Assembly (NCBI GenBank): GCA_030435675.1
Contig: CM059621.1
Span: forward strand, 16,864,001 to 16,928,000
DNA length: 64,000 bases
Reading direction: 5' to 3'
From: Steinernema hermaphroditum
Lineage: Eukaryota; Nematoda; Chromadorea; Rhabditida; Steinernematidae
Positions within the stretch are counted from its first letter, which is position 1. Every line of letters starts with the position of its first letter. Both the position numbers and the translations under genes were made by a program. The notes under the pieces are model-generated. The model ran no database searches and was not told the origin of the DNA. It was given only the letters and a program-made list of their open reading frames with translations. Of the stretch, positions 11,132-23,343 are shown piece after piece.

Positions 11132-12917
11132 ATGAGCAATCTTCGCAAAGAATTCCACTCATTGCTGGGGCAGCTCAAGTTCAGTGACATCGACATCAAC
11201 GACGAAGGAGAGCTCAACGAGCTCTATACCCTCTTGTCAGAAAATTACGTCGAGGACGGCAAGTTCCGCATGGATTACAGCCACGAGCTCTTACGATGGT
11301 ACTCTCGGACTCATTTTATGGTCCTATTGCATGAACTATCTCCAGGGCTCTCGGACCCCCAGGATATCGCAAGCAATGGCATCTTGGCGTGCGTGCTACA
11401 GTGGAGAGCAAAGACAAGAAAGGAAAGCTGTTGGCGTTCATCGCCGCCATCCCAATCACTGTGAGAGTCTACAGCCAGACGGTCAAGATGGTCAAGATCG
11501 ACTTCCTCTGCGTGCACAAAGGTCGTCGATCACAGAAATTAACACCGGGCCTCATCAAGGAGATCACTCGGCGCGTCAACCTGGCCGGTATTTCCCAGGC
11601 CGCGTTCACAGCCGGGATCACTGAGCCTAAGCCGATAGCTCAATGCCGGTGCGTTCCGATTTGCTATGTTCCCCACTAATGTGTTCCTATGTTAGCAATT
11701 GGCACCGTTCGCTCAACCCAAGGAAGCTGATCAATGTCGGATTTTCCAATTTAAAGCCCAGGATGACGTTGCCGCTCGCGGTCAAGTTCTATAATCTCCC
11801 TGATGTAAGCTTTATGTTTACCAGAAACAGGGTGGGATCCCGGCGAGTGGGAGGGAAAGGTTTTACCATTCATAGTCAATCGTTTGCGCGGAGCGGTGCG
11901 ATGTGAGCGTAGACGACGAGAGAAAAGTTCTTATGTTTGGGCCTTCGATGGCGGGACTGCTTAAAGGTGTCTAGAGGTGCCTATTAGTAGCAACGCTATC
12001 ATAACCCCCGCGACGGCCGGCCTAGCGGGAGTTAGAAGGCGATTCTGATCATAACCTCCCTTGGGGTACAGGCTCAGGGACTTGTGCTGTCACTCAGGGA
12101 AAACATGGTGGTACTAAATGTGCTATATGGAAACTGCATAGAACTTGTAATCCATGTCAGGCCCTTTTGTCAAATTCCTGTAATGACCATCACCTGTTTT
12201 CTCTGCAGGATTTTGTAGAGAAGAAAATTTAACTACGACTTCGCCTCCTCCCACCCGATGTACCGCCCAGCACTGACCAGAAATGTGTTTCCGCAACTAC
12301 GACCGGGCCTTTACTATTGCTGTTTAGACGCCGAAGACTCCTGGCCTGATACCAATGGAGACGAAGCACGTGAACGCGGCGTTCAAGCTCTTGACGAAGC
12401 ATCTCACGCAATACGATCTCGTGCCCGTCTACACGAAAGAGGAGTTCGCCCACTTCTTCCTGCCGCGCCCAAAAGTCGTTTACACTTATGTTGTCGAGGT
12501 TCGATATATGATCGAACCTTATCAGTCAATCTCTGTTCGTTTTAGAAGGACGGCAAGGTGACCGACTTCATTAGCTTTTACAGTCTGCCATGGAGCATCA
12601 TGAACCACCCCAAATACAAGATGCTCCACTGTGCTTACTCATTCTACAACGTTGCGACCTCCGTCAACCTGGTTGAGTTGGTCAACGACGGTCTTATCCT
12701 CGCCAAGAAGGTAATCATACTCACTTCCATTTCTTGAGACTGATGCGTTCGTTTGCAGGAAGGCTTTGACGATTTTGTCGCAACGGATTTTATGGAGAAC
12801 AAAGGCTTCCTAGAAAAATTGAGGTTCGACATGGCCAGTGCGAATCTGCTGTATCACTTATGCAACTGTAAGTGTCCTGATATGAAGCCGCAGCGCGTCG
12901 GGCTCGTTCTGCAGTGA
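11132..12917 (+). CDS. nmt-1: Glycylpeptide N-myristoyltransferase
   Basis: Six exons: 11132-11298, 11346-11648, 11696-11804, 12328-12498, 12546-12710 and 12759-12917, 357 residues. The enzyme transfers myristate from myristoyl-CoA to N-terminal glycines in the cytosol. Family signatures are plain: [19 protein letters not shown]-type segment [79 protein letters not shown] segment, and the C-terminal [17 protein letters not shown] ending GLVLQ. The catalytic C-terminal carboxylate context is therefore kept. The conserved N-terminal segment before ELYTLL (the FW..QPVPK region) is missing, so either an upstream exon was missed or the N-terminus is truncated. The ATG follows an acceptor-like TTAG at 11114. 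Confidence 0.9.
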
Positions 12918-14597
12918 GAAATCAGAAGAATTTTAAGATTTACCTTCTGCCATTTTGTGGCAGATTATTGTTTATTCTGTTGTGTTTCCGTTTCTGTGTA
13001 ATGGACAGGTGGGAGAGCACATTTCGGAAGCAGTGAGGTACAATGACCAGGCAAAGGGGGTCGAAATTTCGCACTTCTCATACTTTCTCAGTACTCTGTC
13101 TGTAATGGTAAATAACCTGAAAATCAAAAAGAGAAGCGAAACATTCCATTTTCCAGAAGTTTCACACATTGAAACGTTTCTTTTTTTCTTCTCTGTTGGA
13201 ATCAAGGATTCGATAGCGCGGTGAAGGGCTCCACGACTTTTGGGCGCAGAAGCAAATTACAAGGAGAGGTCAAACTGTCCCACGCCGATTCGGCTGAAAT
13301 TTGACAGGATTTGATCGCGGCAAAAGACACCAATAAATTTTGATCTTGTTGCCGGGTGGTTTTGTAAAATTGTTACAATCTCAACATTATTCATATCTGA
13401 AAATAACTTGTAAACAAACTGAAACGAAATTCCCGAGGTCTTCTTGTGATTGCAATACTTACAAACAAAATAGACCTCCACCTAGACATCCTACCCTTTC
13501 CAAACTCGAGTCCCGCTTCAAATTGAACTTGTGCTACAGATGTTGTAAAGCGAATCTCCCTCTGGAGGAACCGGTGCAAGGTGCCAAAAGATTTTTGACA
13601 AGTACACTATCCTCGTCTAAAAATGCTGTCAGCCGAACGACAGCAACAAGAACGAGATACTTTATATTGTGTATTTGTAATAAACATGTTCGTAAATTTA
13701 TACGTAAGTCTACATAGCCCTGCCGTTCATGTTTCGCGACTGCCCTTTTGTTCTCCTCTGCTCAGTAGCCGGAACAACAATAAATTTTTTGTCTTCTCTC
13801 CTGTGTACATCACAACGTCCGCGGGCACAGCCTCGGCCACGCACATCGGTGGCCACAGCCACAGCCACCGTTTACACTGGTCCCCGGATTAGTCATGTGG
13901 GAAAACGGCAATGAATACTTAATAGAGTTTTGCAAAAGGGGGAAAATCATCGTTATGATGATACTCTAAAGAGGCAGAATAAGGGGAAGGACAGCCTTAA
14001 ATCAAAATTCATAAAGGCCTGGTCATACTTTTGCCCCGCGCGCTCGGGGCAACTTGCCACCGTAGGATTTGCTTGGCGCCTCAGGTGCTTCGTGTCATGG
14101 AACAACCTTCTACCGTTCATCATCTTGACGCCTCAGGCGCTTCGTGTTGTTTATTTATTCGCGCTTGTTTGGAATTGGGGGATGACACTGTCCCTTTAAC
14201 TCCGCTCCCACGCGACCGTCGCAGTACATTGCGAATTCAGGGATTTCGTTGCGGTACCACTATCGACCCACCCCTTGCCCACCCCTGCACGGGCGATGCG
14301 ACTCGGATTTAAAATAATTCGATGCTTTGCGCATAGACTCCATTTATTGTTCTTTTTTTTGTTATCTTTTGTCCTTTCATCATGATGAGAGATATTTGCC
14401 CATTTCCGTGCGATTACTCAGCGTATCGAGAACAAATCAGGAAAGATATACTCGCAGATATGCTCGCAAATCGTGTTCAGAACGGAGAGCGACGCTTCCG
14501 CAAGAAGGCCAAGAAGAACAAACGCCTCTCAGAAACGTGAGTTCTCTAAAGTGCTTTCGAAAGTACCTGCTATGAATGTAGGGTTATCCGAGAGTTC
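12918..14597. other. Intergenic between NMT and the M16 protease
   Basis: Begins with the NMT 3' UTR, about 95 bp of which is duplicated at 19295-19390. No gene is convincing. The phrase GCCTCAGGNGCTTCGTGT occurs twice (about 14080 and 14127), and a GC-rich stem GCCCCGCGCGCTCGGGGC lies at about 14034. An upstream exon of the protease may start near 14380. Confidence 0.4.
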
Positions 14598-17500
14598 ATG
14601 CTCAGGGCTCAAGTAGCTGCAGTGAGTAGGCGATACAATGACATCAAAAGGTCCGATGACCGTCGAAATTATCGTGGACTCGAATTGTCCAATGGTTTGA
14701 GAGTTCTTCTCGTGTCGGATCGATCGGCGAAAACGTGTGCCGCTGCTGTGGACGTACAGGTGGGCAGCAGCGCGGATCCCGAGGACATCCCTGGACTGGC
14801 CCACCTCTGCGAACATCTGCTCTTTGAGGGATCGAAAAAGTACCCGATGGACAATGGACTCAGAAGCTTTGTGAAAAGAAGTGGTGGAGAGATGAATTGC
14901 AGCACCGAAGATGATTGGACGAACTTTGAACTGGAAGTACCTCTGAAGTTTCTGGAGGTATTCAAGGCTTATAGGAGTGTCCTCTACCGATACAATAACT
15001 TAGGAGGCCCTCGATCGGCTGATTTACAGCTTTATTTCCCCTCTTTTCAATGAACATATTATCTCAAGTGAGATAGAGGCCGTGGATTCGGAGTTTCGGA
15101 TCTACGAAAAGGACGACGATCGGAGGATAGCGCAAATCTGCCGTGTGCTTTCTCGGCCCGGACACGACTTCCGTAGATTCGTCGAAGGCAATCGCCAAAC
15201 GCTCCTGGACATACCCAAGTCAAAGGGACTCAGAATCCGCGATCAAGTGATCAAATTCTTCAAGAAGCATTACTCTTCTAACGTGTAAGTGATCGACGAT
15301 GGAAAGACCTTATTATGTGCCGACCCAATGATCCAATAAGCTCCAGTTCCCTGGAAGCCGTTGAATTGAGTCGTGGACGGTTGAGCCGCGAAAATTCAAA
15401 GATAGGATTTAGGCTTTTTGTATGGGAGATGTAATACATGGCTCAGTTTACTGTGGCTCCATAATCCACGGCTGACTCAACCATGTCCTAATCCATGTCA
15501 TTTCTGAACACAGACCTTTTTCAGGATGCCACTTTGTCTTCTCGGACCACAATCGCTAGATGACCTCGAGGATCTGGTTCTCAGCCTCCCTCTTCTTGAG
15601 ATCCCTAACAGAAATGTGACGCCTAAGGGCGTCGAGGAGCTCCGCTACGGCCCCGAGGAGACGGGCTGTCGAGTGGACGTGGTGCCGGTCAAGAAAGAGA
15701 GATATCTGGGAGCGATATTTGTCGTCCAACACTGCCCGTCAACACTGGAGAACATTGGTTCGTTTTTCGATCGAAGTACTTAACCGAGCTTTTGAGTTTA
15801 GGTAGATTGTTCGAATACGAAGGGAAAGGGTCACTAGCGCGTGAACTTAAACAACGTGGGTGGTCCCATTCCTTAGATTCAAGATGTACGAAAGGTCACA
15901 GTGACACTTGGTGTGAGATAAGTGCTAAGATTCATCTTAGCAAGGAAGGTCTTGACCATGTGGAGGACATAGTTCAGCTACTCTTCGTCTACATCGGAAT
16001 GCTGAAGAGGACAGGTCCACGAGGAGTGCCTTCGAGGAGAAAATCTTCTGGAACGGAAGAGATTTCCACTGTTCTGTCGCTGGTGACAGAAATCCGAAAT
16101 CGTCCCTTGGACTACAGGACCACCAAGAGTGACAGCAACCTTGAAGCTGCATCGATTAAGAGTGTCTTGGATCAGCTGACTCCCCGCAACATGATCTACT
16201 TCGTTGTGGCAAAAGAGAATTCGGATTTGGCGAATTTGGAAAGAGAGCAGTACTACGGTATCGAATACAGAAAGACGAAACTGGACGCGGCGGCGCTGAA
16301 GAGATTCGGAAGGGCCTTGAGGAAAGAAAGCGACCTTTTCTATTTGCCCGAGGAAGATGGCGAATCTTCTCCGTCAAAGTCCGTCTTGAAGGCAAAAAAG
16401 AACAGAGGATTGTACAGTATCACGCTTCGTTCTGTCGTCCTAAAAGTGGATTAATTTCAGCCATAACCCCCACATCCTAAGGAGTGACCAGGTCCAATGT
16501 ATATGGTACTTGGAAAGCCTTTCGAGCTTTCGGACATTTTTGATGATGGAAGCGGACAGACCTTCGACCGAAATCAACGCGTCTCTCACACTCCCCAGAG
16601 TGACCAGCGACGCCAAAAGCCAGGTGATGGCTCACCTCTTCACCAGATGCTTTGAGGTAAGGCTCTTCGATGTGTCTTCGCCATACAGTAACCTGTTTAA
16701 GTACCAAACTAGAGAGGAATTCTACGATGTCGAGACAGCCGGCTTCGAGGCGAGTGTGGAGCCGCACTGCCGCGGACTCGAACTCACATTCTCTGACTTC
16801 GACGACCGTATCTGTGAGACGGTGGGCGACTACACGCGAAGACTTATCTCTTTCGAGCCAGAGAAGAAGGTCTTCGAGGTCGTTCTCGATGCCCTCAAAC
16901 ACGAGTTGATCAATGTCGATGTGGAGCAGCCCTACCAGCAAGGAAGCGACCTCCTTGATTACGTTCTCACCGAAGACGTCTGGCCGAACTGGCAGCTTCT
17001 AGAGGCGTCGGAACGAGTGACCTTCGAAGACCTTGTGGAGTTCGTTCCGACCCTCTGGAGCGCTCTGCATTTGGAGTTATTCGTTCACGGCACCCTCGCC
17101 GAAGACGTAAGTGTGCATTTAAAGCCAATAAGCGGACCATCGGGAGCTGTAATTAAAAGGCCAAATTTGCGGGATAAGGTCTTCCTGTTCGATTCAGTAG
17201 CCATTGATTCAGACCCAGCCCTTTGGCGGTATCTGAGGACTGTGTCACTGTGTGAGTAGGCGAACCCGACAACTCTGATTTTGAGTAAAGATTTTGAGTG
17301 CTTCCTATCATTCCCAGCATCACAACGTCAATCATTGATTTTTAGGAGGTGCTCCGACTCTGCAGTGAATTAATGCCAGAGAACAACTCTCGAGTGAGGC
17401 CTCTGTCTTCAAACGAACTGGCTCCTCTTCGGGAGCTGAAGATTCCCGCAGGCGTCTCCTACTTCTACGAACACAAGCAGGCCATCCACTCCAACAGCTG

Positions 17501-18164
17501 TGTGGTCTTCTATCTCCAACTAGAACCAGGGGTCCGAAACTGCGTTCTTCTGGAGCTGCTGGTTCTCATGATGGAAGATCCGGCTTACTACAAGCTTCGA
17601 AAAAAGGAACGACTGGGTTACATTGTTTGGTTACATAGAAGAGTCAAAGTCACCAATGGCAACGGTCTACGTATTACTGTACAGGGCCCCTACTACCCAA
17701 ATTACGTGGAGAGTCGCATCGAAGCCTTTCTGGAGAGCTTCAAGGTACAACCTCTGTGTGGACTCTTCTGACGTTCTTTTAGAGCACACTCATGGAGATG
17801 AGTGAGTCCGACTTCGATGAATACAAAGAGACCTTCCGCAGGAACACAGAAGAGCTAAACAGCAAAAGCCTCTCTTTCGATGAATGTGAGTTACAGTCCG
17901 CCTTAACCTATAGAAAGGCTCTCTTTAGGTCAACTTCAAGTAGCTGAATGCCTTCAAATCCGGAGAGAGGATCTCCTCGACTTCTATGAACGCAGAATCG
18001 TGGCTGGGGCTGAGCGGCGAAAGGTGTCGATCTGGGTGCACTCTGCTACGGGACACAAGGGAAGTCGTGTAGAGGCAAGGGACGGAACTGTCGAAATAGA
18101 GAATCTGGAGTGTTTCAAGGACGCTTGTGAGGCCTATCCAGAGGAAGAACACTCCGTTCAGTGA
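14598..18164 (+). CDS. Insulysin-like M16 metalloprotease
   Basis: Eight exons (14598-14957, 15004-15284, 15525-15757, 15802-16378, 16461-17106, 17346-17744, 17783-17885, 17929-18164) give 944 residues in phase, close to insulin-degrading enzyme length. The N-terminal half has YRGLELSNGLRVLLVSD, the inverted zinc motif HLCEH, and about 80 residues later the third zinc ligand region SEIEAVDSE. The inactive C-terminal half keeps the substrate-binding stretch LRKKERLGYIVW and YVESRIEAFLESF. IDE-type enzymes cut small peptides such as insulin inside a closed chamber. The protein is clearly more divergent than a strict IDE orthologue, so it may be one of several nematode paralogues. The exon 4/5 junction (near 16378/16461) is the least certain. 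No signal peptide is seen, but an upstream exon could supply one. Confidence 0.85.
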
Positions 18165-19147
18165 CCATTAGCATTCGATTGTTCCTCAGGAACAGAGTTG
18201 GCGGGTTCGGGTTTTCGGGTCGGGTACCTGGACAACTCTGCTCAGGAAACGTCCTCTGGAAAGCATGATCAATGAATCTCACCTTCTTCGATAAAATTTA
18301 AACCCCCTGGCTGTGGGCGTGGCGGAGAGTACTCATTTACTGGGTTGAGTCATTGAAAATTTCGCATAGCGTAAAAATCTCATAGTTTCGCACTATTGAC
18401 GTCCTCGGCGAAATCAATGGGCACGTTGCTGAGTATAGTTGATTCTCACCCTACACTATGATTGACGACTTGTACATTGCATTCCTCTTGATGTTGGAGG
18501 CCTATTCTGTCGTGATGGCCATATTTTTGGCACCCCGAGAAGGCGAAGTTCCAAGTAATATACGGGCTTCCTATAGTATTAATTGTGTTATGTACGACGA
18601 CGGCCTTTAATCACGTACGTCTTTGAGTCATGCTTACCGAACGCACCTACCGCTGTGTTCGTCATGTATCGTAACATGAGCCAATCTCAAAAAGATGTCC
18701 TTTTCGGATCACCATGTCCCGTTAACTCCAACGTTTCCAATTGGTTAAGTACTATAACAGACAATGGGGATATGCATCAGGTAGCTATCATCATTCACGG
18801 CTATCATAACTACAGAAATAGAGGTCAAAGAGGCCAAATGTTGAAAAATTCACACTTCAGGAATGGTGCCTGAAACCTGACATTTTGAAATTGACCTCCA
18901 CAACGGTGCTCAATTTTGAGCAGAGAGATTCCTGTTTGAACGTTCTTATAGCACTCTCTTCGCTCTATCTAACTGTCGTCTGTTCCTATCCGTAAATGGA
19001 GACATCAGAGGAAAACACTCCGAATAAAGTATCTTTCACAAGCTCGCCGGCACCGGCGCAGGGCACCGGCGCCGTTTTCTGTTCACTCTGCCTCCGACGC
19101 GTCGCGTCGCGTCGGAGGCAGAGTGAACAAGGCTTTACAGATATTTG
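18165..19147. other. Intergenic
   Basis: No gene seen. It ends in a perfect 20-bp hairpin (19081-19128) abutting a duplicated NMT fragment. Confidence 0.5.
19081..19128. repeat. Perfect 20-bp inverted repeat (hairpin)
   Basis: The arm GTTCACTCTGCCTCCGACGC at 19081-19100 is exactly inverted at 19109-19128, leaving an 8-base loop of GTCGCGTC. It is preceded by a GC-rich run with GGCACCGGCGC repeats. It sits about 20 bp before the duplicated NMT fragment and may mark the junction of that duplication. Confidence 0.85.
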
Positions 19148-19390
19148 GATTTTGTCGCAACGGATTTCATGGAGAACAAAGACTTCATGGAGAAGTTGAA
19201 GTTCGACATGTCCAGGGCGAATCTGATGTACCACTTATGCGACTGTGAGTGTCGCGCTATGGAGGCGCAGCGCGTCGGGCTAGTTCTGCAGTGAGAAACC
19301 AGAAGAATTTTAAGATCTACCTTCTATAATGCTGTATGTGATTATTGTTTATTCTGGTATGTTTCCGTGTCTGTGTAATGGACAGGTGTG
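19148..19390 (+). pseudogene. Duplicated last exon and 3' UTR of NMT
   Basis: The piece matches 12768-13010: [19 protein letters not shown] and onward to GLVLQ and TGA at 19292-19294, then about 95 bp of 3' UTR ending TGTAATGGACAGGTG. The frame is still open through the whole exon, but no upstream NMT exons exist here, so an enzyme cannot be made. Conserved cysteine and catalytic-end residues are partly changed (CNCKCPDM became CDCECRAM). Confidence 0.8.
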
Positions 19391-19477
19391 CTTTGGATCT
19401 GGTTTGGAAATTACAATTTACATGGACGATTAGCAACGAACAAACAAGAGGCAGCGTAACAGAATAACAAAACTCCT

Positions 19478-19666
19478 TCAGCTTTCGTGCGCCTCGCTCT
19501 CCTTCAGCTCGAGATATCTCTTCACGGCCTCGGCGCGCTCATCCATTACTGCTTCCGACTCGCCCTCTATCGCCTCCTTCTTCGCGGCCGCTTCCTGCAG
19601 CTGCGTCTTCAGCGCGACGATCTCCTTCAGCAGATTTTCCTTGAACTTCATCAGTTCGGCATCCAT
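19478..19666 (-). CDS. Small coiled-coil protein, unknown
   Basis: A 62-residue single-exon ORF starts MDAELMKFKENLLKEIVALK and ends ESEAHES. Heptad spacing of hydrophobics and the high Glu/Lys/Ala content predict one continuous coiled coil. The ATG is 5 bp behind an acceptor-like TTCCAG on the coding strand, consistent with spliced-leader addition. GC-rich third positions support coding. It may be a complete microprotein or the only readable exon of a larger gene. No family recognised. Confidence 0.5.
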   Translation of the reverse strand: MDAELMKFKENLLKEIVALKTQLQEAAAKKEAIEGESEAVMDERAEAVKRYLELKESEAHES

Positions 19667-19875
19667 TGTGTCTGGAATAGAATGGTGATTGGACGTAAAC
19701 AACATGAAAAGTACGAATAGGAAATAGACCGCTCAACCATAGCATTTACGCGAAAATGAAGTACAAGTTACCGTAATCGGGCATTGTCCCGGCAGGAAAG
19801 CAACGTTTCTGCAAATTTCAGGCGGAACTTCCATTCAAGTACGTCTCGTATGATCTCAGGTAAACCGAAACCGTC

Positions 19876-19947
19876 GCCGGTTTAGCTCAGTGACAGAGCG
19901 TCTGTCTTGTAAACAGAAGGTCGTAGGTTCAATCCCTGCAATCGGCA
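19876..19947 (+). tRNA. tRNA-Thr (UGU)
   Basis: A 72-nt cloverleaf: acceptor GCCGGTT pairs with AATCGGC (one G-T pair), A box TTTAGCTCAGTGACAGAG, anticodon loop CTTGTAA giving TGT, and T arm AGGTTCAATCCCT. A TTTCTTTT run follows as a terminator. Confidence 0.95.
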
Positions 19948-20119
19948 TTTCTTTTATATTGCTTTTTCCCAAGTAAAATGAAATTATTTCCTGCAAGGAT
20001 CGAACCAGTAAATCCCATCTTTCCCTAGATCTCCGAATAGGCGACAAAAGTGAACTGTCTAGACAGTTCCCCTCTCTGCAACCTGTGCAGCCGACTGTCA
20101 TGACATTCTCATCGCTCCA

Positions 20120-22235
20120 ATGTTACCCGAAGCGGTCGTTTGTTTGACAGTGGTCTTCAGCGGTGCTTTGCTGCAGGCGTCGATCATCGTGTGCAGGAAG
20201 TCGAGAAATGCTCTGACACCTAAGAAGGTGAGTGCCCCGCCACCGAGTCGTTCTTTGCGTGATTCTCCAAGATAATGTTGAGTTTGTCGTATAATATTTG
20301 CGATTAGTGTTCGTTTTGACGAGGGAATATACGCGCGCGACTTATTATAATTCCTCATTTCAGAACACAAACGACGCGTCCGTGCGCAAGGTGAGCAATG
20401 TGCGCGAGAACGCGAACATGCCACAGAAGGCTCAGGTGGATGGCAAGCGCGTGGCGGAGGCGTCAGTCCAGAAGAAGCCGCCGACAAGTCACAGAAAGCC
20501 AGTGGTGTGTCACGAAAAGCCGATGGCGAGTCACAGAAAGCCAGTGGTGTGTCACGAAAAGCCGATGGCGAGTCACAGAAAGGCAGCGACGACTCACAAG
20601 AAGCCAGTGGCAACTCACCAGAAGTCGGAGTCGATCTGCTCTACTTTGAGCAATCAGGAGACGTATCGGGGAGGTTCGAGGAAGTCGAAACGCGAAGCGT
20701 CGACGAAACAGAGGAAGCCTAAGCCGAAGGAGTTGAAATCTCCGGAGAAACGGAGCTCGAAACGTGATTCTTCTTCGAAGAAAAAGAAAAAGAAGAGTCC
20801 AAAGACGCTGAAGCGGGATGAGGAATCTCTGCCGAACTCCGAAGATTCGACGGAGCGCTCTAGTGTGGAGAGCGAACGAATGACGAGGGGAAGCGTTCTC
20901 CCGTCGTCGTCGAAATCGAGAAGTGTACACCGGTCGCTGAGGAATATTCTCCCGCCGCCGAGACCCAAGAAGGTCGAGCAGAAGCAGGCAGAAGTGAAGA
21001 AGGAAGCGCCGAAGCAAGTTCAGGCGCAAAATGTCGTAGAAGTGAAGGAGAAACCGATGGAAAAGAAGGTGATCTCTGTTAAGGAGAAGAAGATACCTGC
21101 TGAAAAGAAGGAGCCAGAACTAAACGTGGATGTGACACAGAAGGAAGAAGCAATTGTGACTGATGCGTTGAAGCCGAAAGTGATTCCCATGAACGCCAAA
21201 GAGGTGTGTGAGATCTTCAATTTATTGACCGTATTGACCTCCTTTCATTGTAGACGAAGATCGCGAAGGGGCAGATGAGGAACAAGCACGATTATCCGAC
21301 GATGGCCGACGTGAAGAGTGACTGGGATAGTCTGTACCATCCACCGTCAGAGAAGAAGGTGACCGACAACGAAGACGAGGTCCAGTTCCAGTTGAAGTCG
21401 GTGCCGAAGGCAGATGACAACACCGAGAGAAAGAAGGTCGAGCAGAAGCCTGCCGATCAAGCGCCGAAGCAGGATGCGCCGCAGAATCCTAGTGATAAGA
21501 AGGAGAACCCGGTTGAGAAGAAAGATTTAAAACCAAACGTTGATCCAGCGGAAGATGAGAGACCGAAGCTGGCCGAATTGAAGCCACATGTGGCACCAAT
21601 GAACGCCAAAGAAGTATGCAAATTCTTGAGTTTGCTTTTCATACACTCCTTACACATTTCAGGCGAAGATCGCTAAGGGGCAAACAAGGAATAAGTGCGA
21701 CTACCCGACAATGGATGATGTGAAAAGTGATTGGAACAGCGATTACCAATCGCAGTCGGATATGAACAGAGCGAACGACGGGAATGCAGACGACAAGAAG
21801 GCTGAGCAGAATCCTATTAGTATGAAAGAACCAGAGATGGATCAGGCAAAGAAAGAGAGGATGAAGCTGGAGAATATTTTAGCCGACTTGAAGCCGAAAG
21901 TAATTCCGTTGAGCTCTAAAGAGGTGTCTAAACGTGTGTTCACCGACCATGTAACGCTCCTATTTTAGGAGAAGATCGCGAAGGGGCAAATGAGGAACAA
22001 GTTCGCCTACCCGACTATGGACGATGTGAAAAGTGACTGGGACAGCGAGTACCGTGCTCAGTCAGAGAAGAAGGTATTCGACGACGGAGACGGGAAGGAG
22101 GTCGAATTGCAGTTGAAGTCGGTGCCGCAGACAGACGAGAACGAAGAGGCAAAGTCTGCGATGGTTCAAGTGGAGCCTGGAGAAACGAAGTCTGTTCTGG
22201 CGCAGCCGACTCAAAACAGTGAGAAGAAGGACTGA
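20120..22235 (+). CDS. Lysine-rich exon-repeat protein, unknown
   Basis: Five exons (20120-20227, 20364-21203, 21254-21613, 21663-21923, 21969-22235), all phase 0, encode about 611 residues. Exon 1 encodes a hydrophobic start, MLPEAVVCLTVVFSGALLQA, that could be a signal peptide or anchor. Exon 2 is highly charged, with direct repeats of SHRKPVVCHEKPMA and long Lys/Ser/Glu tracts. Exons 3, 4 and 5 each open with a repeat KIAKGQMRNKxxYPTM followed by DVKSDWxSxY, then a variable acidic/basic linker; exons 2-4 end in LKPKVIPMNAKE-like sequence. The gene therefore grew by tandem exon duplication. Mostly disordered. I recognise no family; a secreted or cortical structural protein is a guess. Confidence 0.75.
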
Positions 22236-22429
22236 GGTGCGTTTTTGGGTACGTTGAAATAAACCACATCAGGAGTACGGTGGGTGTGTCCCACCGATGC
22301 TCAGCTGTGATGTTATCTATGGCCTCCGCTTGCACGGAGTAGTTCTTCTCGTGTGGTTGAAAGAGTGACCCGTTTTCGAGTTAACAACCCACTATGGTAA
22401 TCATCTGTAATCGTTTATCGGCACTGGAA

Positions 22430-23343
22430 TTATCTCCGGGTCGTATTATCAGCACTGGAAGTGACATTAGTGACTTCCGCCATTTGACTCTGCCTCAATT
22501 TCAACGTGAGAAGCAGTGAAAAGGCCAGTGTATAAAATGCTGTGGTGGTGAGGCTAACGGGTCCTATCACGGCAAGCGGGTTACCGCCGAGCAATTCGGA
22601 TACGGGAAACATCAGATCAGGCAGGATCATAAGCAGCGCTTCGGCGACCAGCTGCAGGAGGACGACGCGATTTAACTGAAAGCAATACTGTCTAAGTCTG
22701 TGTCTACAAGAGACCGTAGTACCTTTTTGATGCTTCTGTAGACATGGCTGCTGTGTGGCTTCTTGAGAAATAGGCGCACTTCGCGCAGAAAGAAAAAAGT
22801 GGCGATGATGCTGATGAAGCTGAGAATGTTTCTGGCCACTGAAGTAGATGGCAAGACGTCGGGTCTTGTGAGGAAGCCCATAGCGGGTGCGACGGGTGAA
22901 TCAAGTTTCATCCCGGTACTGTACCTCACGCAGGCACCACAGAAACTGATGACCATGAGAACGATGCATACATTTTGACACAGTCGGGAATATTTCGAGG
23001 CGTATTGGAAAGGTCTGCGCATGGCGACGATCCGATCGGCGGCTATGCAGAAGTTGCAGACGACGATGGCGAAGGTGAAGGAGTAGGTCAGGTCGCCAGC
23101 CCAGAAGACCCCGGCCGGGCTCCAGTTGCCCGTGACGGCGCCTACGAGGCTCTGCGACGCGAAGACGATGCTGGTGACGTTGAAGCAGAGCTGCGAGTAG
23201 AGGCAGAGGAAGAGCGTGGAGAAGTGGCGTTTGTCGCTTTTGTTGTAGGCGTAGTAGCAGAAGATGAGGCGCACGTTCAGGACGAGGGTGACGAGGCTGG
23301 TGACGATGGTCGTCGAGTGGAGGACCGGAAGGGGAATAGGCAT
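22430..23343 (-). CDS. Serpentine (7TM) receptor, nematode chemoreceptor type
   Basis: Two exons, 23343-22708 and 22675-22430, separated by a 32-bp intron, give 293 residues. Hydropathy shows seven membrane segments, including VTSLVTLVLNVRLIFCYYAY (TM1), a TM3 with a DRIVAMRRPF motif in place of DRY, and the pair after the intron (VVLLQLVAEALLMILPD and TTTAFYTLAFSLLLTL). The short loops, divergent DR motif and length fit nematode serpentine chemoreceptor families, but the class is not clear to me. There is no long N- or C-tail. The ATG at 23343 places TM1 close to the N-terminus, as usual for the group. Confidence 0.7.

Noticed and set aside
20098..20613. 171-residue minus-strand ORF rich in CDSPSAFRDTPLAF repeats
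   Set aside because: It is the antisense shadow of the lysine-rich repeat exon; its repeats mirror the sense repeats and the sense strand has consistent splice phases.
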